Shown one piece after another: positions 34,482 through 45,960 of a stretch of 64,000 bases of DNA. The DNA comes from Polytrichum commune (taxonomy: Eukaryota > Streptophyta > Polytrichopsida > Polytrichales > Polytrichaceae). The notes beneath the pieces are model-generated. The model was given only the letters and a program-made list of their open reading frames with translations, was not told the origin of the DNA and did no database searches. The DNA is taken from NCBI GenBank assembly GCA_950295325.1, contig OX485804.1, positions 13,952,001-14,016,000 of the forward strand, read 5' to 3'. Made by a program: the position numbers and the translations under genes. The number at the start of each line of letters is the position of its first letter. Position 1 is the first letter of the stretch.

Positions 34482-35577
34482 TATAAGCCCAAAATGGGTG
34501 CTCACATTTGTTTTATGCTTAGAATTTAGTTGAAGTTGCATTTGACGTCATTATTGAAACATCAGAAAGTATAAAAAAGAGTGAGGTTGGGTGTGGAATT
34601 ATGTTTTAGGCCTTAGGCTTATGCGGTGTGGTTAATTAAAGGATTAGCGGCATTAGGAAGTTGGTTGAATTAAGTTGAGAGTGTGTGTGTTAAGTAAGGG
34701 GAAGGGCTATGGGTTTAATTGTTTCAATTAAGGCCTTCCCATGTTGGTTTAGGGGTTGAGGGTTTAGTGGATAGGCTCGGGTTTATTTTTAGCTGGAAGG
34801 GGTTTAAGGGGTTCGTGGTTTTGTGTGTGTGTGTGTCTCTCTCTCGGCGGCGAGTTGGGGGCAGCCGCTACAGGTTTGAGGCAGCTTGAGCAGCTGCTAC
34901 TGATTGAGGCTTCTTGAGCAATTTGCTAACGGATTCGAGGCAGCTTGAGTAGCTGCTATAGATTCGGTGAGTTGGGGTAGTTGATACAGATTGAGGCTGC
35001 TTAGGCAGATTGCCAACGGATTCGAACCAGCTTGGGTAGCTGCTATAGAGGCTGCGAGCTTGGAAGGCTAGCAGTGGACGGCTCAGCTCGAAGGACAAGA
35101 GGTTGCACCAAAGCCTTTTGACATGCGATGACGGGTGCAGCCCCGAGCCCGACAGCGTGGAAATTCGGAAGAATGGTTGAGACTAAAGTTGATCAGTAAT
35201 GGGGGGGGACTAGTAGTGTTTACACTATATTATTTTATAGTTTAGTTAATTAGGTTTATCACGGAATATTAATTTAGATAATTAGTTTATTAGCAAGTGA
35301 GGGGACCACGAGGCATTAGATGGTGGGATTAGGGGGTGAACTTGGATGTGAGTTGGTTGTGGGGTTGCAATAGGGTGTGTTAAGATTGTGATAATAGAGA
35401 AGAGCGTTTGTTAACGCTTGTACTCATCATGTCATGAAATAAATCGGTGTGCCAAAGTTGATGGGAAATGTAATGGATTTTAACAACATTGGGAAGAGGG
35501 AGTTATGTGAACATGAATGTGATCCCCATGCCCTCACCCGGACTACGACGCATAAGGGTGGGTGGTTTGGCCTCACA
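34482..35577 (+). mobile_element. solo LTR 2, target-site duplication AATCA
   Basis: Starts TATAAGCCC (a mutated TGTGAGCCC) and ends GGCCTCACA. AATCA stands at 34477-34481 and 35578-35582, a perfect 5-bp duplication. It is about 1.1 kb. The central part (34862-35060) holds its own tandem repeats based on GAGGCAGCTTGAGCAGCTGC, unrelated to the 39-bp array of solo LTR 1. Confidence 0.88.
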
Positions 35578-36362
35578 AATCATCTAAATGATTCTGACAC
35601 ATGTTCATTATGTTTTTTTTCTACATCTTCTTCATATATTATTATTTTATATGATTTCACCTTTAATGACTAAATAATTGTTGAAATGTTCTACTTTGTT
35701 TGTTTTTTTATCATTCATTGTTTTTGAAATTTGTTTTTTAGTTTTGCAGACGGATAGTACTAATTCTTCTGATTATTTTTCTTCTAACTCTAAGCAGCTG
35801 GATGTTACATTGGAATGTCGTATCAACGAATTTTCTTCTCATTTGAGAGCAAATGGAATTTTGACTGATCATGTATTTGATTCAAAATCGGTCATTGACA
35901 AGCTTTGGTTTCAACCTTGTTTCAAATCAAGAATTTTGATTCTTTTGTGTCGTTTGTTATCTATGCCTTTAGTTAGACCTACTTTGATATCCGATGTTCT
36001 GAAATTGGAGCAAGGTTTCGTTCATGAATACATAGTTGGGGGTGATGTTTTTATGTTTCATTGACAAACAATCATATGAAGACCCAAGATGTCAATTCCG
36101 AGCTCTTTGATTTTTGGAGTGTTCATTGGAATAAATCTAGTGAACAATTTGATGAATTTTGAAGCATGTTGAATATCTAAAATGTTTCGTTGGTAAGAAG
36201 TTCTAGTTTTGGGATGAAAACCATCGCTTGCATTCTTGGAAATTGGTTATTAATAATGCCTACTCTAATGAGCCCGATTGGCATATTTTTGTAGACTAGA
36301 TCTTGTTGACGCCATCTTCAGATATTGTTGTCATTCTCATTGCTATGCATAACCCTAAAAAA

Positions 36363-38106
36363 TACTCCGTCCATCCCAAAGTTATTGTCATTTTCACGAT
36401 TTTTTAGTGTCCCAGTTTTATTGTCTGATTGTCACAGCCACACCGAGTTCAGACAACAGAACACGCTTAAGCGCTCTCATACAACGCCAATGGACACGTT
36501 AGGTTGTCCAGGAGACGGCCCTGGCGCACCAGCTTCTCTTTGCCCATGTGCGGAAGCTTGTAGTTATTTTTGCCGTTGTATTTCAACACCTCGATTAGGT
36601 AGTGCTGCAATAACATGAAGACATTGTTGAGCTTGTCATGGCCCATCGCACTAAACGAATTCACGACAGCTTCGATAAACTCATCGATGTTATTCGGCGC
36701 ATGTTGGTGCTGCAACGATTGGATTGCTCGAAAAAATCCAACATCAAGCACATTCATGTCATGACTGTTCGGTGGTTGACAGACCAATCGGATCTCAAAC
36801 ATGTCCTTGTCTCCCTCTCGGATTAGGTTGGAATCATCGACTTTCGAGTGGGGTTTCACATTGTCATGTTGGACAAATATTTTAATGGGACCCGACTCGG
36901 CACTAGCAGTTGGTCGCCGAGGCCATGAAGCCCGAATGGCCGGGAAGACATGCTCAATGAGAAATTGCTCGGTCACAATCTTATTCTTGGATCGATAGGC
37001 TTTGTCTCCAATGTCCCAGCGGGGCGATTCTTAGAGGAGCGTTTCGCAGTCGTTTGGTACACCATAGGGAAGATCCCGATCTTTCCGGCATACCATTGGT
37101 TCCAGACAAGATCCCATCATGGTCGTGCCACTACAGCCAGGAACATCACCTTCAGGATGAAACGCTTACTCTTTCCAGTTTGATGCAGTGGTTCTTCGCC
37201 AGCGGCAAGATAGAAGGTGTCACACTCTTCAGTAAAATAGAACCATTTCTCGTCAATATGAACACGACTAAATTGGTTTAGGAACTGCGGATCGCCACCT
37301 GTGAGCGTAGGTTCATCGATATGCTCAAGGATATATGTCAGCCGGGCCAATTTATTCGCATCGGTCAGATACGGCTTCCATGCATTTGTATGGCGCTTGA
37401 TGATTCCCTCAATGATGCGCCGATGGAGCGCCAATTTTGATACTTTGGTGGCGAATGTTCTTTCGTTTACGGCGATCAATCGCTTTGTACTTCTCCATAT
37501 CGATGACAATATTTGTGCGCCTTTTCTTGCCCAACATTCGCGATAATATGTTTGCGAACACATTGCCATTGGCAAGAGACTCCTGACCGCGAGTCCATAC
37601 CCGATTCATCGTACGCGTAGTGACCCCAAATTTGTCAGCAGTTGCTTTAACGACGTCATATTGCAGCTTCCCATCTTGAGAGTGTGCCAAGAGAAATTCA
37701 TACACTGCTTGACGCTCTCCATTAGTCAGATTCTTTAATTTCTGAGGCACGGACCCCCTGCCGGACGCCTCATCGGGCACCACTCTGTGTTCATTCAAAA
37801 ATTGTCCAATTGAAGGCGGAACTTGATCAACGATCAATTCATGATCTCCACTACCAACACCTTGTTCGGCGGATGCATGAACAATCATGGTGTATCTACC
37901 GGTGCCTTTGCAAATTGGTCACAATTATGGGGGTGGTTTTGGCGTCAAATCTTTGGTTTGCAGAGGGTGCCGAAGTTCAAACTTTCAGGAGACGATTCAG
38001 CGGCAATGATCTACATATTTGCAGAGCAATACATGAACAAAGTTGATTTTTGACATTAATCTCGAAGGTTTACACAAGTCAAACAATAACTTTGGGACGG
38101 AGGGAG
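36363..38106 (-). mobile_element. plant mariner-like element (DD39D)
   Basis: Terminal inverted repeats match the plant mariner/Stowaway type: left CTCCGTCCATCCCAAAG at 36365, right complement CTCCCTCCGTCCCAAAG ending at 38106. TA precedes the left end, as expected for TA target sites; the right-hand TA is mutated. The element is 1.74 kb and contains a broken transposase gene on the minus strand. It inserted into an exon-like piece of the decayed gene around it. Confidence 0.9.
36467..37888 (-). pseudogene. mariner-like transposase, frameshifted
   Basis: Three overlapping minus-strand frames together make one transposase. The N-terminal DNA-binding part (37888 to about 37490) has LTNGERQAVYEFLL and a helix-turn-helix-like KFGVTTRTMNRVW. 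A frame change leads to LHRRIIEGIIKRHTNAWKPY and HIDEKWFYF with the first catalytic Asp (about 37575-37117). A second frame change leads to VQHDNVKPH with the second Asp and NVLDVGFFRAIQSL with the third; 39 residues separate the last two (DD39D, the plant type). The catalytic residues survive but two frameshifts make it inactive as it stands. Confidence 0.88.
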
Positions 38107-40459
38107 AAATTTTTATCATTTATCATTTTGTCTTTTGATTTTTTTGGGTTTTGGTTTTGTTTTTGTTTTGATTTTTAGTTATTTATTCAATTTCTTACTT
38201 GATGTATATTGGTTTGTTTGTTTTAGTCATATTGAACATTCACATGTCAAAACAAATCTCATTCATCAATTATATCAAATACAAGCTATTGGAAGCTTGC
38301 AAATCGAGAGTTTTAAAAATAAACTGATACCTGATCAGTATAAAAAATGTGTGACTAAAACTCTTGCAACGTGATATTCACTTACCAAGGATTTTTCCTT
38401 GGATTATTTGTACAATATAAGTTTATTCCATATTTTCATTTTCTTTTATTTATGAAAATTCTTACATGTTAACATTTATATCATATCATTGTGGTTGTTT
38501 AATGAATCTTCTTATTTTTTAGCATGAGATTGCCGAGACTGGAGATCTCGCCCAAAAAAATATTTTTAGCTCACACTAGAGCTAGAACGGTCCTTTGAAG
38601 GTGTATTTGAGGTTATGAATGCATCAATGAACGCTTAACGTGTCAAGTGAGATCGAAGTCTTGCAAAACATTTGTCTATTACAAATCCTTCTCTGGGTCT
38701 TGAATTCTTAGCTCAAGTTAAAAAATATTATGCCTTATGCTTTGATGAGCCACAAATGAATCAAGAAAAACTTCAACATCTCGTGACATCGAAAGTGGAT
38801 TCTTAACAAAAAGTAAAGTGCTTGGAGATCTGGAATTCTACTCCCGCTTTTCGGATGGCTTTGAGATTCTCGAAGATGCCTTTCTCCGATAAGCCTTTTG
38901 ATGTTTAGTCACACAAAGCCACATTTTGGAGTCATGCATGCACATGATTTTTATTTTTATTTTATTTTTGTGTTCTATTTTGTACTTGTATTTTATTTTA
39001 AATTTTCTAATTTTTTTTCCAACAATTGGCTAAAGAAGCTTCTGCGCTTTACGATTCCACAATTTCTGAGTTGAAAATTATTATCAATGTAGATCCAAAT
39101 GTAACTGAACCTTTGTGAATTTTTACAAATTATATTGAGTCTTGGAAGGTGGCGTGCTGGGAAACAATTTTTTTTCACATGTTCAAATCGACTGATTGTG
39201 TTATGAAAAACAAAACCTTTGAAAAACAACTTGGTGGTTTTCAAGCTATGAGACGGGTTGTTTGCATGTACCCTCATATATATTATATTTTCTAATTTAT
39301 TTTTATGTTTTTTATTTCAAATTTTTTAAATCCAATTTTAGTTTTTGTAGATTCTTTAAGCGTGTCTTGCTTTCTCTTAATGCTTTGGACAAGCTACCAC
39401 CTTTTTTTGATAATTTCAAGGATGTTCAATCAAAATTTTCCATGTTCTTTCTTGATATATGCAAACAATAGAAATAGGTCCATTGGTATGAATGTGGATG
39501 GTATCTAGGTTGTCCACCTAATAAAACTCCACATTCCGAATTTGAATTGTGTGACCATCTTGAACCTATCCCCCTCAAGGCCTCCCTATCTATACTGAGA
39601 ATATGGCTTCCTTTCTTGATGCTCAACCTTCCCTTTCAATGCCTAGAAACACTAAATATTATGATCGGCGGGTTTTGGATTTCATAGATTTAGCCGCCGA
39701 TTCATGTTCATGATCCATCACAACAAGTTCTAATGATGGTTAGTTCTTTGATGGCACGTATTCAAGTACCATAACTGAGGCTTTTATTCATTTTTTTTTT
39801 AATATATATATATACACTTTCATTTATATCTCGGAGTTACACATGATATTTATCCACTTTTATCTTCCTTGCATTTTCTATTTTTCTATTGTATTATATT
39901 ATTGACTTATTGCAATATTAAGTGTATATGTCACAATATAATAAGTGTATATTGTCAAACTTGTATTCACAACATACATTGACCCATTTCAACTAACTAG
40001 TGGACAAAAACTTGAGTACGATCAATGTCCTTTTCAAGGAACCCAAATCTGTGCCTTCTTTCTTACTTAATAGTTCCTTCATGCTATCTTAGATGTGATG
40101 TTGACATGTGAAACACTTCAAGGTTTTTTCCATCACATTCAAAAATGTTCGCTACATGTGTGGAGCTTAACAACTTTAGGGGACTCTATGTATTAAGATT
40201 GGGGGGGGGGGGGGAGATTATAAAAAAGGGTATGTCTACTCTACATATACTAAGTCGTATCCTCAAAACCAACATCCACACTCTAGCCACTAGGAGTTTC
40301 AACCTTCGTTGATTTGTCTACTCCTTGAGTTTACCAAGGGGTTAACACAATCCTTCGAAGATTTTTTCCTAGTTCAACATAAATATGCTTAATGCTGAAG
40401 ATTTTATTCTTGCTATAAATGAATATGTATGTAGTGCAAATAAATTGACACATATGTTT

Positions 40460-42583
40460 TCACGACCTACAACATGGAAAGGTATAAGAAATATCTTGAT
40501 AGTATTGGCGTGCTTGACCCAATGCCATGAGTGGAAAATAATGCCGATACATGTGATATTCCATCATGAACATACGATGTAAATCTTTGCCTTGATTTGA
40601 CACAAATGATTGTCGTGCCCCTCCAAGGTAGCCTGGGAACCCTGTACCTGTAAAATGTTCCTCCTCCCATGACCCATCCTTGCATTGCATTCTCATGAGA
40701 TATATGACCCCTTTATTGATGGGTTCAAGCTCCGGTCCAATGTGGCCGCCCTGGTGAGGTTGGGCTGCCAATAGGCCAAGCAATGCCCACCCTGTTTGGG
40801 TTGGTGTGCTTGGCCCATGGCCATGTAATGTGGGGTCCACATATGATGTGCACAACTCTCCCCACCCACCATCCTCATTTTGGTGTAGCACCAACCAACG
40901 GACCGCTTTGCGCACGTAGGACGAGTTCATGTCCTCGCCCACAATGCGCAATGCAGGCAAGACCGTGCCCACACCGTAGATGTAGTTGACACCCCAACGC
41001 CCAAACCAACTTCCATCCAATTCTTGTTCGGTGCGAATCCAACGGATGGCCTTAGCAATGCGAACGTCCTCCTGGATGTGGAGACCCAACGTGCCCAGCG
41101 CTTGAAGGACATGTGCCGTGACATCCACCGATGGTGGATCAATGACCTCGCCGTAGTCGCAAAATGGGAGCATGCATGCGATAAAATTTGTATTGTCTTT
41201 GTCAAATGCGGCCCATGCTCCATTGCTACATGTCATGGCCATCATCCATTCTACACCTCTATCCAATGCGGTGGAGATCTTGTGTCCAAAATAATCACAT
41301 GACTCAATAGTGGTATTCTTGTCATGTGATTCTCTTATTCTGGACATTCTGGCATGCATACTGCGGGCAAGCACCATCACAGCCAATGCTGTATCATCCA
41401 CATCCGGGGAGTTGTCATTTTCATGCTCAAAGCACCAACCTCCCGGATTAGTATTGGGCACCTTCATGGACCAATCACCTTTGACAGTTGTCACTTGTTT
41501 TGACAAGATGTAGTCGAGAGATTTGGCAAATTGGGGGTGGGTCACATTGATCCCACAATCCAAAAGAGCCGTTTGAGTCAAGAGGGTATCCCAAGTGCTG
41601 GATATGCTCGCTTGAATGAACATGCCTTGGTCAGTTTCAATTGCCCATGGGTGGTTGAGAGCAGCATGGATCCCACTGCGAAGCACGGGGTGCTCTACAG
41701 GATACCCCTCACAATGGAGTGCCATTAAGGAGAAGACCCAAGGAGGTTGGATCCCATTGAAAGAGCCCTCAGCTGCTTGGCGCTTGACTATCCATGCTAC
41801 ACAACAATCAATGGCTGTCTCACGACCAGGTTTTGCGATGAAACGACTCTTGCCATACCAAAGAAGGAGTTTGTCCACGCACTTGAGGAACTTATTCCAC
41901 ATGCCTTGGTCGGTAGGAGACCTAGGGAAACCATTCGTAATCTCATTTATGCCTCTAGATTCCTTGAGCTCATGACAACAACACTCGGGGGGCAATGGAT
42001 GAACTGCTCGGCGTGTAGAAAGGATGCTTAGGGAAACAATGATAGGCCTCGCCCAATTACTAAGGTTGTAGAGATGAAATGGGAAATATTGGGGAAGGAA
42101 AATCAACTCTGGAGGAATGCAAGGAACATCATCCCATGACAATTCCCCCACTAGGGCTAACCAAACTTTTGTGAACATGCGAAGGACACGCAATCCTCTG
42201 TGCTCGAATATCCATTTCCGAGCAGCCACCATGGCATGGTCATCAGCACGTACTCCCATGGCTTTCAAGGCCACATAACACTCAGTGGTGATATTAATGT
42301 CACCCATAGGAGCATCATGGAACATAACCCATGACCCGTCCGCTTTTTGCGAGGAGCGAATACTCCTCATCAAACCATCCTTCTTGGGGTTGTCTTGGAG
42401 GACCCCTAAGAAATGCATGGTGAGGATCCATTCAGCTTCCATGCAACTATTGGTTTCCAACCGCCCCATCCAAAAGCCGTCTACATGTTGGTTTTGAAAG
42501 CTCCACTTCACTGCATTGTCGATCACCTCGTCTAGTTGTGGTGCCGATGAGGGCAACATTGCTAATGGATTTCTGAACAACAT
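40460..42583 (-). CDS. SHC: squalene-hopene cyclase-type triterpene cyclase, copy A, 707 aa
   Basis: This class II terpene cyclase folds squalene directly, without epoxide, to hopene or hydroxyhopane-type pentacyclic products; the enzymes are monotopic membrane proteins. The gene is one uninterrupted exon. The acid motif DVDDTA lies at 394-399. QW-type repeats include QNQHVDGFW (30-38), QKADGSW (79-85), QAAEGSF (269-275), CSNGAW (452-457), QELDGSWFGRWGVNY (520-534), QNEDGGWGE (568-576) and QCKDGSW (633-639). GTGFP (646-650) and EYHMYRHYFPLMALG (675-689) mark the C-terminal active-site region. Between these lie about 20 residues (654-673) absent from typical bacterial SHCs. The N-terminus begins a few residues before the usual first helix, so the ATG at 42583 is reasonable. 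Intronless structure and bacterial-type motifs fit the idea that plant SHCs came from bacteria. The exact product cannot be read from sequence. Confidence 0.93.
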   Translation of the reverse strand: MLFRNPLAMLPSSAPQLDEVIDNAVKWSFQNQHVDGFWMGRLETNSCMEAEWILTMHFLGVLQDNPKKDGLMRSIRSSQKADGSWVMFHDAPMGDINITTECYVALKAMGVRADDHAMVAARKWIFEHRGLRVLRMFTKVWLALVGELSWDDVPCIPPELIFLPQYFPFHLYNLSNWARPIIVSLSILSTRRAVHPLPPECCCHELKESRGINEITNGFPRSPTDQGMWNKFLKCVDKLLLWYGKSRFIAKPGRETAIDCCVAWIVKRQAAEGSFNGIQPPWVFSLMALHCEGYPVEHPVLRSGIHAALNHPWAIETDQGMFIQASISSTWDTLLTQTALLDCGINVTHPQFAKSLDYILSKQVTTVKGDWSMKVPNTNPGGWCFEHENDNSPDVDDTALAVMVLARSMHARMSRIRESHDKNTTIESCDYFGHKISTALDRGVEWMMAMTCSNGAWAAFDKDNTNFIACMLPFCDYGEVIDPPSVDVTAHVLQALGTLGLHIQEDVRIAKAIRWIRTEQELDGSWFGRWGVNYIYGVGTVLPALRIVGEDMNSSYVRKAVRWLVLHQNEDGGWGELCTSYVDPTLHGHGPSTPTQTGWALLGLLAAQPHQGGHIGPELEPINKGVIYLMRMQCKDGSWEEEHFTGTGFPGYLGGARQSFVSNQGKDLHRMFMMEYHMYRHYFPLMALGQARQYYQDISYTFPCCRS

Positions 42584-42698
42584 TGTGCAGATGATGATTT
42601 TTTCATTAGATTAATTTGTTAAACCCCAACACTAAACTCAAATGGAAAAAGATGACTCCGACGATGTCACTAGCATGATTGTTCAAGTTAATGTAATT

Positions 42699-42708
42699 CT
42701 ATATATAA
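42699..42708 (-). promoter_or_regulatory. putative TATA box of SHC copy A
   Basis: On the minus strand TTATATATAG lies about 118 bp before the ATG. An equivalent TATA-like sequence sits at the same distance upstream of copy B. The short AT-rich interval between TATA and ATG would give a leader of roughly 85 nt. Confidence 0.5.
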
Positions 42709-43329
42709 TTCCGAGAAAACCACTCAAAATATATATAAACATTGGGATGGGATCCCTCCCATTTGGACCAAGTATTTCTAAAGCACTTCTAAGGTTTAGA
42801 AAATCAATTGATGATTTTGTATTTTGCAACTTGGGGCATTGTGCTTGGAAAGAGCATGGGCATTGAGAGGAATGCATTGATATCATTTGTGTTTGAATTA
42901 GAAAAAGGCCTATTTTTGTTATTGTCGGTTTACAACCTAATTAGAAACAAATTTCCTAAGAATCACAGGAGTCATGACTCCCTACTTAGATCTCCCAGAT
43001 ATTTATTTTCACTTCTATAAATATTTATGGATTTCTTGTGACAAGAAAGAACTCCATCAATATGTTTCTTTAGAGTACATTTAGCCACTTCAAAGGAGGT
43101 TCTAAAGACAGAACCCCCGACGAGTGTTATACATAGTTGACACCCATGAAGATGACATATATCAAGGTTTTGTGGATTTCCATTCTTTAGTTAACACTAC
43201 ATATTGTATTTGGTGTCACTTACTAATTGGAATTACACAATGATATAACTATGTATTCAATATCTCATGTTTTTGCCAACGAAGGTCAAATTGGTTGTTT
43301 GGACATCATAGAACAGTAACATCTTTACT

Positions 43330-43650
43330 TGGTAAAAAATTACAATAATAATAATAAAATATACCATTTCGAGCTTACTAATGGCAAGTGTCATGTGTTT
43401 ACATTTTAGTATGCAAGACGAAGATATTCTTGAGAATTCTAATGGCTAGTGTTATTTGTGTACACTTCAGTCAACTTGTAAACCATTGTGAAACACAAAC
43501 ACCCACCTCATAACACTATTGAACACACTCAAGCAAAGATATTAGTAAGCACACTCAAACTCCAAGTGTCATGAGACGACACTTATCATGAAGTTGTTAA
43601 TCATCAATGTCACCTAGCATATGCTTCAAAATAGGGTCTGTGACACTAAA
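43330..43650 (-). repeat. dispersed repeat, inverted copy of 3750-4165
   Basis: This matches the complement of 3750-4165. It lies inside the segment of about 580 bp (43190-43770) that is missing from duplication copy B, so this transposon-like piece either inserted in copy A after duplication or was deleted from B. Confidence 0.6.
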
Positions 43651-43899
43651 AACCATAAACGATGTACTTCTCTTCCTCTACTTAATCAGTTTCACAATGA
43701 AAGAATGGTAGACTTGAACTCCAAGTTCATAGATTTGATAATTAGCTAGTGGAAGAGAATTATACAGGCTTGTATGAGGCTCCCAATACTTGAAGAATCT
43801 GATTGCTATGATTTTGAGTCTGAAAATGGGGAAGAACGTTGATTTTCTAGGTCCACTGTACATAGTACATACTTACCTTAAGTAAATTACTTGTACGTA

Positions 43900-45060
43900 A
43901 AACCCATACCTGAATCTTTGGTATATATAAGCTTGTTAGAATTTGCTCAGAGTCTGCTTTCGAGATCTTGAATGTCACCACCTCTCAAATTTGCCTCCAA
44001 TAGCGGTGCAGCAGTGTTGAATTGACGGCACCGACAGGGACCTTCTAGTCTGTGTGTCATGTGCAGAAAGAGAAATATTTCTTAGCTTCACACAATCATA
44101 GGCAAAGAAATTTGCGGTATATGACGACATGTTGCTTTGCACCCAACAGATGCAAACCATGGCTCTTTTACAAGCGAAGAACAACGTGTGAAAATTCAGA
44201 CATAATGAAGGTTTGTGAGCCTAAAACAGACACTTTTCCTCAATGGCCACAACGATCCTAGATTTGTTCTCTAATTAAAATGAAGAGACATACTACGTAT
44301 TTTTGGAAGATTATGACCCCTTCACCACTTGGTATCTGTTTCAAGCTCACAACTTAATCTTGATTCCAGAAGTTCGTTGCTGTGCATGTACGGGGGATCG
44401 CTCCGTCTTACCATTAGTTTTATTCCATGAGATCAATCCATGATCAACCACAATGCTATATTCATAGATTTGAAAAGCTTCTAGTGGAAGAAAACCAGTG
44501 GCCACTACTGTGATCCACTGGATTTCATGTCATATTCGTTTGTCAATTCTGCGACATTTTTGAAGCTCTACTGAGAGAGTGATATGTTTGCGACAGTACA
44601 CTGCACTAACTCAGTCAAAATGCATGAATGTGGTAACTACGACCAAGCAATCCCCGTAGTGTTAATGTACAGAAGATGTGACAGATGAGAACTGAAGCAA
44701 GCTCTCAGAGTTTCACGAAATGTTGACGTTAGCTTTACTGCGATAGCAGGGATGGAAATACATACCGTGATGGGTGACTAGAGAATTTCCACGACTACAG
44801 GGGCATGTGAAAACCTCCTAGTTCACTTAGTCAAGTAGTGCACGTTGAGCATTTGCATGCATCGATGAAGAGCCAGCCTTCACAAGATCAGACTGAATAA
44901 AAGGAGACGACCAATGAACGGGGAGAGCCGACCGCTAGTTAGAGGAATCTATGGAATATACCTCACATTAGTAAAGAGGAACCGAAAGATCACAACACAT
45001 AACCGGTTGGACTGGGACACACTAGGATCTTGACAGATAATGCCAAAACTCGCCCCAGAC
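43900..45060 (+). promoter_or_regulatory. conserved noncoding block upstream of SHC copy A, with plus-strand TATA box and 17-codon frame
   Basis: The block is nearly identical to 59690-60800 (about 4 changes in the ~320 bp I compared). It starts 1.3 kb upstream of the SHC ATG. TATATATAA at 43922-43930 faces away from SHC. A short frame follows at 43972-44025 encoding MSPPLKFASNSGAAVLN; its only change in copy B is silent. A longer plus-strand frame (44052-44261) is cut in copy B by a stop, so it is probably not coding. It could be a divergent promoter with a noncoding transcript, an enhancer, or a short upstream exon. Confidence 0.4.
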
Positions 45061-45629
45061 ACTGTGGTAGACTGAACTGGAGATGATTAAATAGCAAAGG
45101 AGGCAGATGCATTAGAGGCACGAGCCAATAATTCAAAACAACCCAGGTACATGTTGATAGATGTTTCTGGTCAGAACTAAGCAGACCTGCATAGCTTTAC
45201 TCGTTGCAGGTTGGATTCATGTAATTATGAGGACGCGTAGCGTATCTGGCTCATATGTACAGTTAGCATGTCATTATTCCAGCTTTAGTTGGTGCAATAA
45301 TCAAAGGCGTGGATAGAACTTCTTTATGAGGTTGTAAGTAACTTAGAGTGAAGGACATCTCAACCTAGGCAAAGTTTGAATCTGAACAAAGTTTGTTTTG
45401 CATCCTGTGTATCAAATGTTCAATTAACACTCAAAATTATACATAAAATCTGAAAATAATTCATGTCCCGGATCTTTAATGAAAAAACCGTTCTGGTCCC
45501 TGAACCGATTTGTTTCTCCTGTGTTTTTCCCCTACCTGATATTTTATGAATGTATTTAATGTTATACATAAGCTTCTATCACTTCGTTTAATATTTTTCT
45601 TAAGCATGGTTCTTTGATATTTTGCTAGA

Positions 45630-45960
45630 GTTGAACAAGTTGACCAAGATGTTTTAGTACGTAACTGTGATATTACATACTCAAATGAGAGGCAAGTTGA
45701 ACATTTGCAACACCTTGCACTAGAAGAAAACATGTCCGTTACAACTTGTCCATCAAAGGGTTTGGGTTGTCAATTGGTCAAAAACCGCAACCAAAAATCT
45801 TCAGTTAACAACCAAATTGATTTATTTATGCACTTTCTTGCTATGAGTTGTAGTGTTGCATTGAAGAGTGTTGATTTTAGGACCAGGGGTAGGAGACGGC
45901 GAAGGCCTCGAAGATTGAAGAGGGGGGAGGGGGGGGGGGGGGGCGAAATGATTTAAAGGC
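45630..45960 (+). pseudogene. exon-like gene fragment private to duplication copy A
   Basis: After an acceptor-like TTTTGCTAG, an open frame reads VEQVDQDVLVRNCDITYSNE and later HLALEENMSVTTCPSKG, ending in a poly-Arg stretch and a G-run with a stop at about 45956. Duplication copy B has unrelated sequence at this point (61255-61590). It looks like a captured or inserted gene fragment. The family is not recognised. Confidence 0.35.

Larger units (their letters stand above)
34242..39770 (+). pseudogene. decayed multi-exon gene of unknown family
   Basis: A series of exon-like pieces on the plus strand is separated by AT-rich, intron-like gaps. Pieces are at about 34242-34400 (HFEDLKKLLEFYKNYRS, then a GTACGT donor), 35750-36355 (starts after TTTTGCAG; contains KSVIDKLWFQPCF and HRLHSWKLVINNAYSNEPDW), 38230-38380 (after TTTTAG; HSHVKTNLIHQLYQIQAIGS), 38660-38930 (SLGLEFLAQVKKYYALCFDE), 39025-39260 (ALYDSTISELKIIINVDPN) and 39350-39660. 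Several in-frame stops are present. A solo LTR (34482-35577) and a mariner element (36363-38106) have landed in it. I do not recognise the family; exon limits are approximate. Confidence 0.5.

Noticed and set aside
41616-42031. Plus-strand open frames of 94-119 codons opposite the SHC genes (also 58068-58483)
   Set aside because: Antisense shadows of the cyclase genes, conserved only because the coding strand is.
44052-44261. A 69-codon plus frame in the conserved block upstream of SHC
   Set aside because: A stop shortens it in duplication copy B, so protein conservation is not supported.
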